64,000 nt of DNA from Paenibacillus sp. FSL W8-0186 (GCF_037969765.1 NZ_CP150207.1:3961001-4025000); one strand, 5' to 3'. Positions 41,800-51,952 are shown, counted from the first letter of the stretch. The notes: a model not told the origin generated them from the sequence alone. Numbers and translations are program-made.

Positions 41800-42633
41800 C
41801 TAAATATTCCTTCTGTAAAATAACGGCGCATTGCCCGTAACCTCCTTGAACACCCGGCCGAAATGCGTCACACTTCCAAAGCCGACCCTTCTGGCAATCA
41901 AGTTCACTTTCATGGAAGAGCCCTCCAGCAGCTTCTTGGCTTCCTTGATTCGGACGCTATTCACGTACTCTACGTATGTAAAGCCCGTTGCTTTTTTAAA
42001 GTAGCGACTCAAATAATAGGGGCTGATATAGAACTTGTCCGCCAGCAGATGAAGCGATAAATCCTCTGTGTAATGTTCGTTGATATAGCGGACGATCTCC
42101 AATATTCTTTCATGCATGGGACTTGGCGAGGCTAGCGCCTCCATGGCGTTCTGCTTGAAATGCCTGCAGCAAATGATAAGCAGCTGTACGGCAAGCGTCT
42201 GCGCAAATAATTCGAAGCCGCTCTCCTGCTCCTTCATTTCCTCTATAATAGCCCGGGACAGCGGCTCGATCGACAGTTGGCTGCGCAAGGAACCGTTCAC
42301 AATCAAATAATCCCGTTCCAGCAAAGGCCGAAGCGCTTCCTTATGGGAACCATCCGGCGCAAAATACTGCTCGTGTATATTAATGATGAGCCGCTCATGC
42401 TTCGGCTGGACCGCATTGAGCGTACGATGCAGAATATTCGGCGCAATAATGACCACATCGCCCTCGTTCATCGCTATCGTTCGATCCTGAATAAAGATAT
42501 TCCGCTGGCCGGACATCAAATAATAGATTTCGTATGTGCTGTGAAAATGGCTGACGGGCATATGGTGGCTTAACGCTTTCCGGTGGGACACCAGAAAATT
42601 TCCTGTGCGATTCTCAAAATAAAGATCTCCCAA
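41800..42633 (-). CDS. AraC-family regulator with N-terminal cupin
   Basis: A 277-residue regulator. A cupin-like sugar-sensing domain (HFHSTYEIYYLMSGQRN then GDVVIIAPNILHRT) fills the first 170 residues; an AraC double helix-turn-helix ends the protein (DKFYISPYYLSRYFKKATGF and ARRVGFGSVTHFGRVFKE). It is divergent from the GH105 gene with 150 bases between, so it probably controls that gene. The start at 42633 has a GGAG site. Confidence 0.88.
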   Translation of the reverse strand: MGDLYFENRTGNFLVSHRKALSHHMPVSHFHSTYEIYYLMSGQRNIFIQDRTIAMNEGDVVIIAPNILHRTLNAVQPKHERLIINIHEQYFAPDGSHKEALRPLLERDYLIVNGSLRSQLSIEPLSRAIIEEMKEQESGFELFAQTLAVQLLIICCRHFKQNAMEALASPSPMHERILEIVRYINEHYTEDLSLHLLADKFYISPYYLSRYFKKATGFTYVEYVNSVRIKEAKKLLEGSSMKVNLIARRVGFGSVTHFGRVFKEVTGNAPLFYRRNI

Positions 42634-42787
42634 ACTCCTCGCTCTCCTTCCCTAACCGTTGTTAACGATGTAGTTCTTAATATTTCATTATATCGCAAGA
42701 AATAAGAAGAAAGAGGATATATTCGCAAAACATGTACATATTACGATGCTAGAATAGCAGTATAAACAAAAAGGAGGAAGGATATCC

Positions 42788-43885
42788 ATGCCATCATCCA
42801 CATCGCTTAAGAGCCCGATTCAATGGGCGCAGCAAGCCTGCGAGGCATTAATGGCCAAATTCGAGCCGGAGGATCTTCCGCCGGACCGGTTCCACTACCA
42901 TCAGGGGGTCTTTCTGTCCGGCATGGAGAAATGCTGGCGGCAGACCGGAGAACAACAGCTGTACAACTACATGAAACGGTGGGTGGACAGCCAAGTACTT
43001 GAGGACGGCAGCATCAAGAAGTTTAAGTCCGACGAGCTTGACGACATTCAGCCCGGTGTGCTTCTCTTTACTCTCTATGAGCAGACAGGAGACGAGCGAT
43101 ACAAAAAAGCGCTGCATACGCTAGTGCCTCTGCTGAAGTCATGGCCGGCGAATCCGTCGGGCGGATTCTGGCACAAGGGACATTATCCGAATCAAATGTG
43201 GCTGGACGGCTTGTATATGGCCGGTCCGATTGCCGTGCAATTTGCCAAGACGTTCGGCGACAGCGAATATTACTCCATGATGACCTTCCAGGCTCTCCTT
43301 ATGGCGAAGCATACGAAGGATCCTGCCTCCGGATTGCTATATCACGGCTGGGACGAAACCAAAGAGGCTAAATGGGCCGACCCCGTCACAGGTGTCGCGC
43401 CGGAGTTCTGGGGCCGCGCCATTGGCTGGTATCCCGTAGCCTTGCTGGAAATGTTCGAATACCTGCCAGAGGATCATCCGGATAAAGCACAGCTCGTGAC
43501 CATTCTACGAGAGCTGCTTATCGCTCTGACGAACTATCAGGATCCCGCCACTGGACTGTGGTATCAAGTCATCGACAAAGGAGACCGCCCGGATAATTGG
43601 CTGGAAAACTCCTGTTCAGCGCTGTTTGTCCATGCCATTGCCAAGGCGGTCCGGTTCGGCTATTTGGACCCCAAATACATGGACTACGCCTGGAAAGGCT
43701 ATCAAGGCGTAATCGATACGCTGAAGTTCGACGAGAATGGCAACGTCGTGATCGGCAACATTTGCATCGGCACCGGAATCGGCGATTACGCCCACTACAT
43801 TGCCCGTCCCACCAGCGAAAACGATCTGCACGGCGCTGGCGCCTTCATTCTCATGTGCGTAGAGATGAATCTGGCGGAAACATAA
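42788..43885 (+). CDS. Unsaturated rhamnogalacturonyl hydrolase (GH105, YteR-like)
   Basis: A 365-residue (alpha/alpha)6-barrel enzyme of family GH105. Typical blocks are DGSIKKFKSDELDDIQPGVL, the catalytic Asp in QMWLDGLYMAGP, WGRAIGWYPVALLEM and QVIDKGDRPDNWLENSCSAL. It releases the unsaturated galacturonic acid from disaccharides made by rhamnogalacturonan lyases. It has no signal peptide, so it acts in the cytoplasm after uptake. Its site is AAAGGAGGAAGG. Function links it to the GH78 and transport systems earlier in the window. Confidence 0.94.
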   Translation: MPSSTSLKSPIQWAQQACEALMAKFEPEDLPPDRFHYHQGVFLSGMEKCWRQTGEQQLYNYMKRWVDSQVLEDGSIKKFKSDELDDIQPGVLLFTLYEQTGDERYKKALHTLVPLLKSWPANPSGGFWHKGHYPNQMWLDGLYMAGPIAVQFAKTFGDSEYYSMMTFQALLMAKHTKDPASGLLYHGWDETKEAKWADPVTGVAPEFWGRAIGWYPVALLEMFEYLPEDHPDKAQLVTILRELLIALTNYQDPATGLWYQVIDKGDRPDNWLENSCSALFVHAIAKAVRFGYLDPKYMDYAWKGYQGVIDTLKFDENGNVVIGNICIGTGIGDYAHYIARPTSENDLHGAGAFILMCVEMNLAET

Positions 43886-43906
43886 TGCGGGGCCGGGCCC
43901 ACAGCT

Positions 43907-43933
43907 AAAAAATGAGCCGGCATCCGCCGGCTC
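43907..43933 (-). terminator. Terminator after the NRPS partner gene
   Basis: GAGCCGGC-ATCC-GCCGGCTC, an 8-bp perfect stem, with a T-rich run on the minus strand (43907-43912). It closes the NRPS operon and also lies behind the convergent GH105 gene. Confidence 0.82.
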
Positions 43934-43964
43934 CCCATAAAAAAAGTGTTTTACTCTTAGTCTT

Positions 43965-45014
43965 TTAAAATACGATGGATTTTCCATTCAGCTCATTCAG
44001 CACCTGCTCCAACACCAGCGATTCCTTAACCGCAAGCGTTTGGATCTTGGCCACAGCCTCTTCCAGCAAGCTCGTATCTTCCTTTAAGAAGAAAGCGTAC
44101 TTGTAAAATAGCTTTCGGATCAAAAAGGCCTCTCGTTCAATTTCTTGATACTGGGCAGTCAATTGTTCGGGCGGGCTCCAATAGCCGTGCTGTGTCATAT
44201 ACTCCAATCGGTCGGCCATCATTTTCTTGTGCTCCCAAAGCAGGTGGACCGGGATAATGTTACGGTATAAGGTGGAGTCTGATTGGAGCAAATGCAAATA
44301 TTTGACGATTTCCTCGTAAACTTTAAGTCCATACACGTGATTGTTGGGACTAGCGATCGCCCTGTATCTCTCTGAACTGTTACGGGACAGCACATAATCC
44401 TCCAGGCTTTCGATTACCAGCTGAGAATCAAATGCATAGATCCGATCTTTATTTAGGCTGTACAGTATAATCTCCTTCGTATAATACGCTTTGCTGCGAT
44501 CTGCCAGCCGATAGCTTTCCAGAAACGGCTCATATCCGATATCCGTCTGTCCGTACTCATAATTGTGATTAAAACCGAGCGTATGAAACACTTGCTTCTC
44601 ATCATCATAGCCAAACAATAAAGTGTCATGCGCAAAATGATGCCGCCTGTACATGGCCTTCCCCGGCAAATAAAATTCATCCAGAAATAAATAGACATAG
44701 TCTCCCTGGTCGATACTTCGCTTGAAAAAAGCGATCAAATCCGTTCCCGTATCTATCCGGCTGAGCAGATCTGCCGTAATGATTTTGAGATGAAGCAGCT
44801 CATTGTAATGGTGTGTATGCATGGGCTGATAGTAGTTAACAAAGATGTGTTCATCCAGATGATTAAAAAACTCAGAATCCGCGCTCCATTGAATATAATG
44901 GCTGTGAAGCCAGGGGAGAAAATGCGGATGCTCCGGCATGACGGATAATGGATACGCATGGTGCAAATAGCTGTACAGCGCAGGCTGCATATGAACAGGG
45001 AGCTGTTTATACAT
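43965..45014 (-). CDS. NRPS-associated protein of unknown function
   Basis: A 349-residue protein. I used ATG at 45014 (MYKQLPVHMQPALYSYLHHA) with GGAGGGG upstream; it overlaps the NRPS stop by 8 bases. No transmembrane segment is seen. The first 200 residues have many His/Tyr/Asp residues and blocks such as HFAHDTLLFGYDDEKQVFHT, which resemble the N-terminal domain of butirosin-type BtrH proteins. The end is helical. Similar proteins appear beside stand-alone NRPS modules in related bacteria. It could release or transfer the product, but I do not claim a reaction. Confidence 0.6.
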   Translation of the reverse strand: MYKQLPVHMQPALYSYLHHAYPLSVMPEHPHFLPWLHSHYIQWSADSEFFNHLDEHIFVNYYQPMHTHHYNELLHLKIITADLLSRIDTGTDLIAFFKRSIDQGDYVYLFLDEFYLPGKAMYRRHHFAHDTLLFGYDDEKQVFHTLGFNHNYEYGQTDIGYEPFLESYRLADRSKAYYTKEIILYSLNKDRIYAFDSQLVIESLEDYVLSRNSSERYRAIASPNNHVYGLKVYEEIVKYLHLLQSDSTLYRNIIPVHLLWEHKKMMADRLEYMTQHGYWSPPEQLTAQYQEIEREAFLIRKLFYKYAFFLKEDTSLLEEAVAKIQTLAVKESLVLEQVLNELNGKSIVF

Positions 45015-48000
45015 TATTGTATTCCCCTCCGCCAACAGCAACCGCCAGCTTATCCTCAATATACACCGCCAGCTTACGGATCGTATTGCATTCCTGGAGA
45101 TCGAAATGATCGATGTCAAAATGCTTCTGCAGTTCTACCTCAAGCTTGAGCGCAAGTAACGAATGCCCGCCAAGCTCCACAAAATCGTCATCGATACCGA
45201 TATTGACGTTTTCAAGCACCTCCGACCATACGGCGACCAGCTTTTGCTCCAGCTCCGTTTGCGGCTCAGCGTATTCCGTCCCTGTATAGTGAGCTCTCTC
45301 GCTCGGCTTGGGCAGGGCTTTACGGTCTATTTTTCCGTTGGGGGTTAAAGGCATTTCATGAAGCTGAACGAACCGCGTTGGGATCATAAACCTAGGCAGA
45401 GACTGTGACAAAATATTCCGCAGTTCGCCGGCCCCAAATGTCCTGTCTGACACGTAGTATCCGCAAAGCTGCTTCTCGCCGGCTTCGTCCTCCCGCACGA
45501 CAACAACACTTTGCTTGATGGAAGGAACTTTAGCCAGCTGAGCATCGATTTCACCAAGCTCGATACGGAAGCCGCGTATTTTAACCTGATGATCCATTCG
45601 CCCGACATACTCGATCGTTCCGTCAGGCAGCCATTTTGCGAGATCGCCTGTTCTGTAAATTAGTTCTCCCGCCGCGAAAGGATGATTTACAAATACCTCG
45701 TTCGTCAAATCATCTTGATTTAAATACCCCCGGGAAAGGCCGGCTCCCCCGATACAAAGCTCCCCTGGAACACCGATCGGCTGAAGCTGACGATCTCCAT
45801 TGACGATATACATTTGGGTATTGCTGATCGGCGAGCCAATCGGCAGGGTTGCCGCTTCAGGATCGATGCTGTTAATTTTCCAGTACGCCGCATACACCGT
45901 ACACTCGGTCGGGCCATATATATGATATAAGCGGCCAGCGCCTAACATATCCAGCGCTTTTCTTACATGGGATACCGATACCTGCTCTCCCCCAAAAAAG
46001 ATCGCCTTCATATTTTTCAAGCTCGACAGGTCACAATCGATGAACAAATTAAATAAGGCTGTCGTCATAAAAGAAACTGTGATTTGCTCATTTTTGATCA
46101 AATCCGTAATTTGGGCAATGTCTCTCATCGTTTCCTTCGGAACGAGGATGAGTGCCGCCCCGCGCAGCAGGGCGTTGTAAATATCAAATGTGGATCCGTC
46201 GAACGCATAGCTGGATAATTGAAGAACCCGGTCCTGTTCTGTGATCTGAAACTCGGTTGCACCCTGGATCAGACTGGTTACATTGCGATGCGTGATCAGG
46301 ACTCCTTTGGGAGCGCCCGTTGTCCCCGAAGTGTACATGATGTACATCAAATCTCCCGGTTGATTCACATCCTGCAAATTGGTTTTCTCTTCGCAATAGG
46401 AGATTTCCTCGTCCAACACAACTTGATGCTCCACACCCGCGGCCTTGGCTGAAAGATGCTTTTGCAGCAGCATCATCTTTATCCCGGAATCGCCGATCAT
46501 GTAATTCATCCGTTCCTGCGGATATTCCGGGTCGAATGGAACATATGCGCCTCCGGCTTTGAGGATCGCGAGAAGACCTGTAATCATCTCCACGGATCGT
46601 TCCGCGAGAATGCCTACAGGCTGCCCCGCCTCGACCCCTTTGTTTCGCAAGGTGTGCGCCAGTTGATTCGCCCGTTCATTTAATTGGCGGTAAGTCATCG
46701 ACTGGCCTTGAAATGCCACCGCAGTCCGAGCCGGGAACCGGTTGGCCTGCTCCTCGAACCACTGATGAACCGTGATGTCTCTGACGGGAAACGAGGTGTC
46801 GTTGAAATCCACCAGAAGCTTGTGCTTCTCTTCCTTCGTAACAATGTCGAATTCCTTGAGCATTTGCCCCGGAGATTTCATTCCCTGCTCCATAATCAAC
46901 ATCAGCCGATCGCAAATTTGCCGTATTTCCTCTTCCGTAAATAAACTGGTTCTGTAATCTATTTTAAGCAGCAAATTGCCGGGCATGTTATGCAAATGAA
47001 ATACAGCGTCCAAAGTCAGATCCTCGCAGCCGTAATCTTCACTATTCCCTAATTGCGAGCCGGCTTCTTCCGCCTGCCCCATATCCAAATAATCCATGCT
47101 TAGCTGAAATAAACGGTTCACATGAGTATGACTTTTCCTGATTTCAGACAGCAAAAGATCATATGGATACTTATGATGCCGCAGCGCAGACAATTGTTCC
47201 TGACCCGCCTGTGAAACAAGTTCCCTGAATGTCATCTCCGGTTCAAGCGTCATTTTTAATGGCGTAGTGCTGACAAACATGCCGAGCGCATGTTTATCAT
47301 TCAAATTTGTCCGGTTCAAATAATTGGTACCGACGACGATATCTTGGTTGGATGTTAATTTGAACAGAAGTATAGAGAGGGCGCTTAGAAGCAAGCTCGA
47401 AGGGCTCACTTGATGCGCTTGGCCATAGTGATTGATTTGCTCTGACAGCAGCTTTGACAGAGAATACGAAAACCTTGCAGCATGTGTATTTATGGCAGGT
47501 GCAAGGTTCGGTTTGATCGTAGAGGAATCCGGAACAGTTTGAAATTTTTCGAGCCAATATTTACGGTCTTTCGCAAACCTGCCGGACTGAAGATACTTCT
47601 TCTCTTCTTCTATATAAGCTTGATAGGAATATGGCAGAGGGATTTGAGGAGTTTCACCATGAAGCAGCTCTTGATATAGTCTGTAAACTTCCAGTCCGCA
47701 TTTACTCAGGGAGAATCCATCCTGAATGATATGATGGGATTTCATGTATAACCATGTTTCGTCCTCGCCTTTTAAAATGATGCAAAAATAATACAATTCC
47801 GAACCGATGAGCTGAAAGGGAATTTTTCCTTGTTCCCGAATCCACTCGTCAATGACGGATTGCTCCGTATCCTGGCTGAATGGAACGACATCAACTGGTT
47901 CTAGCTCAGGCTGCTGCATAAAGGATTGGTATACTTCCCCCGAATCCCTGACATGCAGGCGCAGCTGAAAAATATCATAGGATGCAATCAACGCTTGAAC

Positions 48001-48162
48001 AGCCTTCTCCAGCACGGTTACATCCAGCCTTTGCTCAAACTTCAAGGCCGCATTCAAGTTTCCAATCGAGGTGCCCGGATAGGTTGCTTCCATCATCCAG
48101 ATTCTTTGCTGTGGGTGTGTTAATTCATGCTCTCCGTTTGTATCCAGTTCATTGCTAAGCAT
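45007..48162 (-). CDS. Single-module nonribosomal peptide synthetase (C-A-PCP)
   Basis: A 1051-residue protein. A condensation domain (HHIIQDGFS, the HHxxxDG site) is followed by an adenylation domain (LMYIMYTSGTTGAPKG, YRTGDLAKWLPDG and LPLTPNGKIDRKAL), then a carrier domain (ELGGHSLLAL). There is no thioesterase or epimerase. I read the binding-pocket code as DGFFFGIVYK, close to the isoleucine code DGFFLGVVYK. The start is ATG at 48162 with AGGAGTGGAGAG. A C domain at the N-terminus of a lone module means it takes an acyl or aminoacyl donor from outside. It is the third gene of a four-gene operon. Confidence 0.93.
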   Translation of the reverse strand: MLSNELDTNGEHELTHPQQRIWMMEATYPGTSIGNLNAALKFEQRLDVTVLEKAVQALIASYDIFQLRLHVRDSGEVYQSFMQQPELEPVDVVPFSQDTEQSVIDEWIREQGKIPFQLIGSELYYFCIILKGEDETWLYMKSHHIIQDGFSLSKCGLEVYRLYQELLHGETPQIPLPYSYQAYIEEEKKYLQSGRFAKDRKYWLEKFQTVPDSSTIKPNLAPAINTHAARFSYSLSKLLSEQINHYGQAHQVSPSSLLLSALSILLFKLTSNQDIVVGTNYLNRTNLNDKHALGMFVSTTPLKMTLEPEMTFRELVSQAGQEQLSALRHHKYPYDLLLSEIRKSHTHVNRLFQLSMDYLDMGQAEEAGSQLGNSEDYGCEDLTLDAVFHLHNMPGNLLLKIDYRTSLFTEEEIRQICDRLMLIMEQGMKSPGQMLKEFDIVTKEEKHKLLVDFNDTSFPVRDITVHQWFEEQANRFPARTAVAFQGQSMTYRQLNERANQLAHTLRNKGVEAGQPVGILAERSVEMITGLLAILKAGGAYVPFDPEYPQERMNYMIGDSGIKMMLLQKHLSAKAAGVEHQVVLDEEISYCEEKTNLQDVNQPGDLMYIMYTSGTTGAPKGVLITHRNVTSLIQGATEFQITEQDRVLQLSSYAFDGSTFDIYNALLRGAALILVPKETMRDIAQITDLIKNEQITVSFMTTALFNLFIDCDLSSLKNMKAIFFGGEQVSVSHVRKALDMLGAGRLYHIYGPTECTVYAAYWKINSIDPEAATLPIGSPISNTQMYIVNGDRQLQPIGVPGELCIGGAGLSRGYLNQDDLTNEVFVNHPFAAGELIYRTGDLAKWLPDGTIEYVGRMDHQVKIRGFRIELGEIDAQLAKVPSIKQSVVVVREDEAGEKQLCGYYVSDRTFGAGELRNILSQSLPRFMIPTRFVQLHEMPLTPNGKIDRKALPKPSERAHYTGTEYAEPQTELEQKLVAVWSEVLENVNIGIDDDFVELGGHSLLALKLEVELQKHFDIDHFDLQECNTIRKLAVYIEDKLAVAVGGGEYNNV

Positions 48163-48292
48163 CTCTCCACTCCTGTTCTCTGTATATTTCCATCTAATTT
48201 CCATGCGGAGAAATTATAGCATGTCGGAGTAGTGTTTTATACTTCATTATTTTACATTTATTGTTTAAATTCTTTGGATTGGAAATGGTCAT

Positions 48293-50614
48293 TTATTCTA
48301 CACTTTTTAACGATTCAATCATATTGATTCGGGACACCTTTCTCCGAAGCAGCAAGTTAGAGAGCGTGGTGAGCAGGAAGGCAAGAATGACGGATACGAG
48401 CAGAACAAACATATTGATTTGATCTGGAATTTGCTGATGGGTACTCGACAGCGCCTCTATAATAATGGAATACATATAGCCGCTGATCGGCAGTGCGATA
48501 ATGACGGCAAAGGTGGTGAGTATCATGTTCTCAAAGAAGATCAGCCGGTTTATTTTGCTTTTTTGATAGCCCAATACCTTAAGCGTAGCCAGCTCGCGAT
48601 TCCTTTCATAAATATTGATCGAGGATATCGTGTAGATGGCACCAAACGAAAGAATGACGGCACTAATGATAAACATGATGAAGATAAAACTGTTTTGCTT
48701 CAGAATGTATTGTGCGGATTCTTTCAAATCATCCTTGTCGGCGATGGTTTCTACCTGATTGTCTTGTTCAAAGAACTGACGGACGTAAGTAAGGTCTGCG
48801 GCATTGCTGGCTTTCACTAGAAGCGATGTTGGGTTGTAGTCGATGCCAAAGCTATGGAGATACGCTATCGTGCAATAGAACGACGGATTCGAATACTGAT
48901 TGGATATTTGCACAACTTTCATTTCGACTGCTTTATTCGCAAACGACGGATCGGTGAATTGGATGCGGATCGTATCCCCTACCGCAATCTTATAGTGATC
49001 CGCATACGATTTGGGTACCAGCACGCCGCTGTCCATAAGTGTCATCGGATTGTCGTTCTCGTCGAAAAATTGAATGAGAGCATTGTCCTTCTCCGTAACG
49101 ATCAACGTGGTGTTCTCATGATCATCGCCTTTGACGAATTCCACGGGAACAGCTGATAGATGATAGCTGCTTTCAATCCCGGCAGGCAGTTGCACCTTCT
49201 GAAGCTCTGTTTCCCTCGCATAATCGACCTTCAGATCATAGGTATTTACCTCTTCGATCTGATCAGCCACCCTTTGCAAGGACGTTTGAGTCCCGAAAGC
49301 CGTGATCAATAATACCGTGCTCACCACAACGCCAATGGAGCTCGCTAGCGCCTTGTGCTTATTGAGAAAGATGTTTCTCAAAATAATCTTATAGCTATAG
49401 GAAATACGTCTCCAGATTCCCGGAAACCGTTCGATGAGCAGCTTATTCATCTTCTTCGGCGGTTTAGGCCTCATCGCCTGCGCTGCGCGTTCTCGCAGAA
49501 TGCCTATGCCGCTCAGGTAACAAGCCAGCATGCCGAATGCGCTCGAGAATAGGATAGGCGGAATAACCGAGAAGGAGGATAGGGAGAAGCTAATGCCCGG
49601 CAGCGAGTAGGATCTGGCATTCGACGCCTCAATCATTGGAACGAATAGAATCGCCGAAACGACGCCGCCAAGAATGGAGCCTATGATGCCGACAAGCACC
49701 GGGAATCCCATATAATGGAGCATGATGCTGCTGTTTTTCACTCCTAACGCCTTCATAATGCCTACTTGGTTCCTTTGCGAATCGATGATCCGAGACATGG
49801 TAAGGAAGAGAATGATCGCTTCGATCATAAAGAGAACCAACGGAATAACCTTGCTCATCAATTTATTGTTATGGACCGTTTGCTGAAGCTGCGAATAACT
49901 GAACGTCCGCTCTTTGCTGATTTGGCTTACATAAAGATTCTTGGATTGTGCTTCAATGTTATGGCTTAACTGGTTTACATCGTACCCTTCTTCCGCATCG
50001 ATCAACACTTCATTATAGAAAAGGCTACCGGCGATTCGAGGAACTCCCGTTTCAGCCACATATGCGAATCCAGATGTTTTATGATTCTGGGTTTCATTCT
50101 TCTTCGCGTATTCCACATTCTCGCCCAATCCGCTAATGGTGAATGCCACATCCTGATCATTGACGCTTAACCGTATTTGATCTCCGACTTTGTACTGATG
50201 TTCCCTAGCGTAATGGGAATCCAGCAAAATTTGATCCTTGCTAGACGGAATGCTTCCCTCGATCATCGTAGGCGTATTAATGCTATTATTGACAGGGATC
50301 GAATGAACCTTTATGGCCGCTTTCCCATTGTCAAAAGATTGCGTCGCATCAAAGGTGTACCGTCCTTCAACTTTGTTTATCCCTTCGATGTTGCCTAACT
50401 CCGCCATATCCTGCTTGGAAATTCGGTCGTAGTAGACGTTCAAATCGCTTAAATTATGCGCTTGAAAGTAGTCCTTCGAATAAGCGCTAAGATTATCGCT
50501 TAACGTTACTAGCCCCGTGTAGAAAAAAGCGCCTACGGCAATAACCAGCACAAAAGCAAAAAATTGGCCGATCGATTGCTTGATATCCCTTAACAATTTC
50601 TTGAATAATTTCAT
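48293..50614 (-). CDS. ABC transporter permease of the FtsX/MacB type
   Basis: A 773-residue membrane protein with two FtsX-type units. A first helix is near residues 20-40, a long extracytoplasmic domain (about 45-240) follows, then three helices, a cytoplasmic break, a fourth helix, a second outer domain and three C-terminal helices ending in SNLLLRRKVSRINMIESLKSV. The ATG at 50614 overlaps the ATPase stop by one base. It may export the peptide or serve as self-protection, because it is next to the NRPS gene. Confidence 0.88.
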   Translation of the reverse strand: MKLFKKLLRDIKQSIGQFFAFVLVIAVGAFFYTGLVTLSDNLSAYSKDYFQAHNLSDLNVYYDRISKQDMAELGNIEGINKVEGRYTFDATQSFDNGKAAIKVHSIPVNNSINTPTMIEGSIPSSKDQILLDSHYAREHQYKVGDQIRLSVNDQDVAFTISGLGENVEYAKKNETQNHKTSGFAYVAETGVPRIAGSLFYNEVLIDAEEGYDVNQLSHNIEAQSKNLYVSQISKERTFSYSQLQQTVHNNKLMSKVIPLVLFMIEAIILFLTMSRIIDSQRNQVGIMKALGVKNSSIMLHYMGFPVLVGIIGSILGGVVSAILFVPMIEASNARSYSLPGISFSLSSFSVIPPILFSSAFGMLACYLSGIGILRERAAQAMRPKPPKKMNKLLIERFPGIWRRISYSYKIILRNIFLNKHKALASSIGVVVSTVLLITAFGTQTSLQRVADQIEEVNTYDLKVDYARETELQKVQLPAGIESSYHLSAVPVEFVKGDDHENTTLIVTEKDNALIQFFDENDNPMTLMDSGVLVPKSYADHYKIAVGDTIRIQFTDPSFANKAVEMKVVQISNQYSNPSFYCTIAYLHSFGIDYNPTSLLVKASNAADLTYVRQFFEQDNQVETIADKDDLKESAQYILKQNSFIFIMFIISAVILSFGAIYTISSINIYERNRELATLKVLGYQKSKINRLIFFENMILTTFAVIIALPISGYMYSIIIEALSSTHQQIPDQINMFVLLVSVILAFLLTTLSNLLLRRKVSRINMIESLKSVE

Positions 50615-51318
50615 CACCACTCAATCCCTTCAACGCTTTGCTTGTGCTCATTGACCGTTACGCTTTCGATTTTTCCGCTTTTCACGCGAATGATTTTATC
50701 CGCCATCGGGGCAATCGCGGAGTTATGCGTGACCAACACAACGCACTTTTTCGTTTCTCTGTTCAAATCCTGAAGAAGCTTCAATACGGACTTGCCGGTC
50801 ACATAATCCAACGCGCCGGTTGGTTCATCGCAGAGCAGTAGCGAAGGGTTCTTGGCAACGGCGCGAGCTATGGCGACTCGCTGCTGTTCCCCTCCAGAGA
50901 GCTGGGACGGAAAGTTCTTCATCCGGTTATTTAACCCGACTTTATTTAATATCTCTTGGGCATCCAAATGGTTTTTACATACTTCAGCGGCGAATTCAAC
51001 GTTTTCTAAGGCGTTCAAATTGGGGATTAAGTTATAGAATTGAAAGACAAAGCCAACCTTCTCGGCGCGATATCCCGTAAGCTTCTTCTCGTTGAAGCTA
51101 GTTATATCCTCACAGCCGACAGTCACTTTACCCGAGGAAGCCGTATCCATGCCGCCAAGTATATTCAGAATCGTGCTTTTGCCGGCGCCGCTTGCCCCCA
51201 GAATAACAACAAACTCGCCCTCGTTAATGGAAAAATCAACGCCGTTCAGCGCCTTGATCGGCACTTCGCCAATTTTGTATTCTTTCGTTACGTTTTTGAA
51301 TTCGATTAATGTTTTCAT
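50614..51318 (-). CDS. ABC transporter ATP-binding protein (LolD/MacB type)
   Basis: A 234-residue ATPase. Walker A is GASGAGKST, the signature [14 protein letters not shown] and Walker [13 protein letters not shown]. The spacing is typical of LolD-like partners of FtsX permeases. It opens the operon that continues with the permease, the NRPS and its partner. A promoter with an inverted repeat lies before it. Its start is ATG at 51318. Confidence 0.92.
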   Translation of the reverse strand: MKTLIEFKNVTKEYKIGEVPIKALNGVDFSINEGEFVVILGASGAGKSTILNILGGMDTASSGKVTVGCEDITSFNEKKLTGYRAEKVGFVFQFYNLIPNLNALENVEFAAEVCKNHLDAQEILNKVGLNNRMKNFPSQLSGGEQQRVAIARAVAKNPSLLLCDEPTGALDYVTGKSVLKLLQDLNRETKKCVVLVTHNSAIAPMADKIIRVKSGKIESVTVNEHKQSVEGIEW

Positions 51319-51402
51319 AAATCGTATCTCCCCATGATATATTTTTCACCCTGCTGAAGCGCTCCCCTTAGCCATGAGCCTTGTATATTTCATTGTATGT
51401 CG

Positions 51403-51449
51403 GTATACTACTCATGTAGCATACTATAATACAACAACTCCATTGTCAA
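51403..51449 (-). promoter_or_regulatory. Promoter and operator of the ABC-NRPS operon
   Basis: TTGACA (51444-51449), a 17-base spacer and TAGTAT (51421-51426) on the minus strand. An inverted repeat GTATACTAC-TCAT-GTAGCATAC (51403-51424) covers the -10 box, with one mismatch. It could be the operator of the divergent GntR-type regulator. Confidence 0.65.
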
Positions 51450-51502
51450 TAACTGGGGTAAGTGTAAGTAAGGATCTTTTTCTCTCTTCAGGAGATTTGC
51501 TA

Positions 51503-51531
51503 TTGACATCTGTTTACGCGTAAGTTATGGT
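51503..51531 (+). promoter_or_regulatory. Promoter of the first GntR-ABC operon
   Basis: TTGACA, a 17-base spacer and TATGGT on the plus strand, 45 bases upstream of the regulator start. A TTACGCGTAA palindrome lies in the spacer. Confidence 0.6.
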
Positions 51532-51576
51532 TTGCTGCTAGATAGGTAACAAACTACGATGCTGAGTGGTGAGGCA

Positions 51577-51945
51577 ATGAACGTAACTTTTGACGATAAA
51601 CAGCCAATATTTCAACAAGTAGCTCATATCATTGAGGACGATATCCTGAACGGAACTTACCGAGAGGACGAACAGATTCTTTCCGTGGCTCAGTTTTCTC
51701 AGCTGTTTCAAATCAATCCGGCTACCGTAGTGAAGGGGATCGGTCTGCTCGTAAATGAAGGCATCTTGTATAAAAAAAGAGGGCTTGGCATGTATGTCTC
51801 GCCGGATGCCAAACAAAAGATTCAGAATCAGCGAAGAGACCGTTTCTACAAGGAGCTGCTGTCTGATCTGCTTTGCGAAGCCGATAAACTCGAGCTGACG
51901 ACCGAAGATATCATTAACATGATCAAACAATTACGGAAGGAATGA
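51577..51945 (+). CDS. GntR-family regulator, YtrA type
   Basis: A 122-residue regulator. The winged helix-turn-helix reads DKQPIFQQVAHIIEDDILNG and INPATVVKGIGLLVNEGILY; after it there is only a short helical tail, as in the YtrA subfamily. I start at ATG 51577, preceded by GGTGAGG; an ATG six codons upstream is possible. The two following genes encode an ABC ATPase and a membrane protein. YtrA-type regulators usually respond to cell-wall antibiotics and repress their own ABC genes. Confidence 0.85.
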   Translation: MNVTFDDKQPIFQQVAHIIEDDILNGTYREDEQILSVAQFSQLFQINPATVVKGIGLLVNEGILYKKRGLGMYVSPDAKQKIQNQRRDRFYKELLSDLLCEADKLELTTEDIINMIKQLRKE

Positions 51946-51952
51946 ATCTATT

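Noticed and set aside
43914..43933. A possible CRISPR-like or repeat unit because a similar GCCGGC-hairpin is near 11320
   Set aside because: Both are ordinary terminator stems with different loops; no array of repeats and spacers was seen anywhere in the window.
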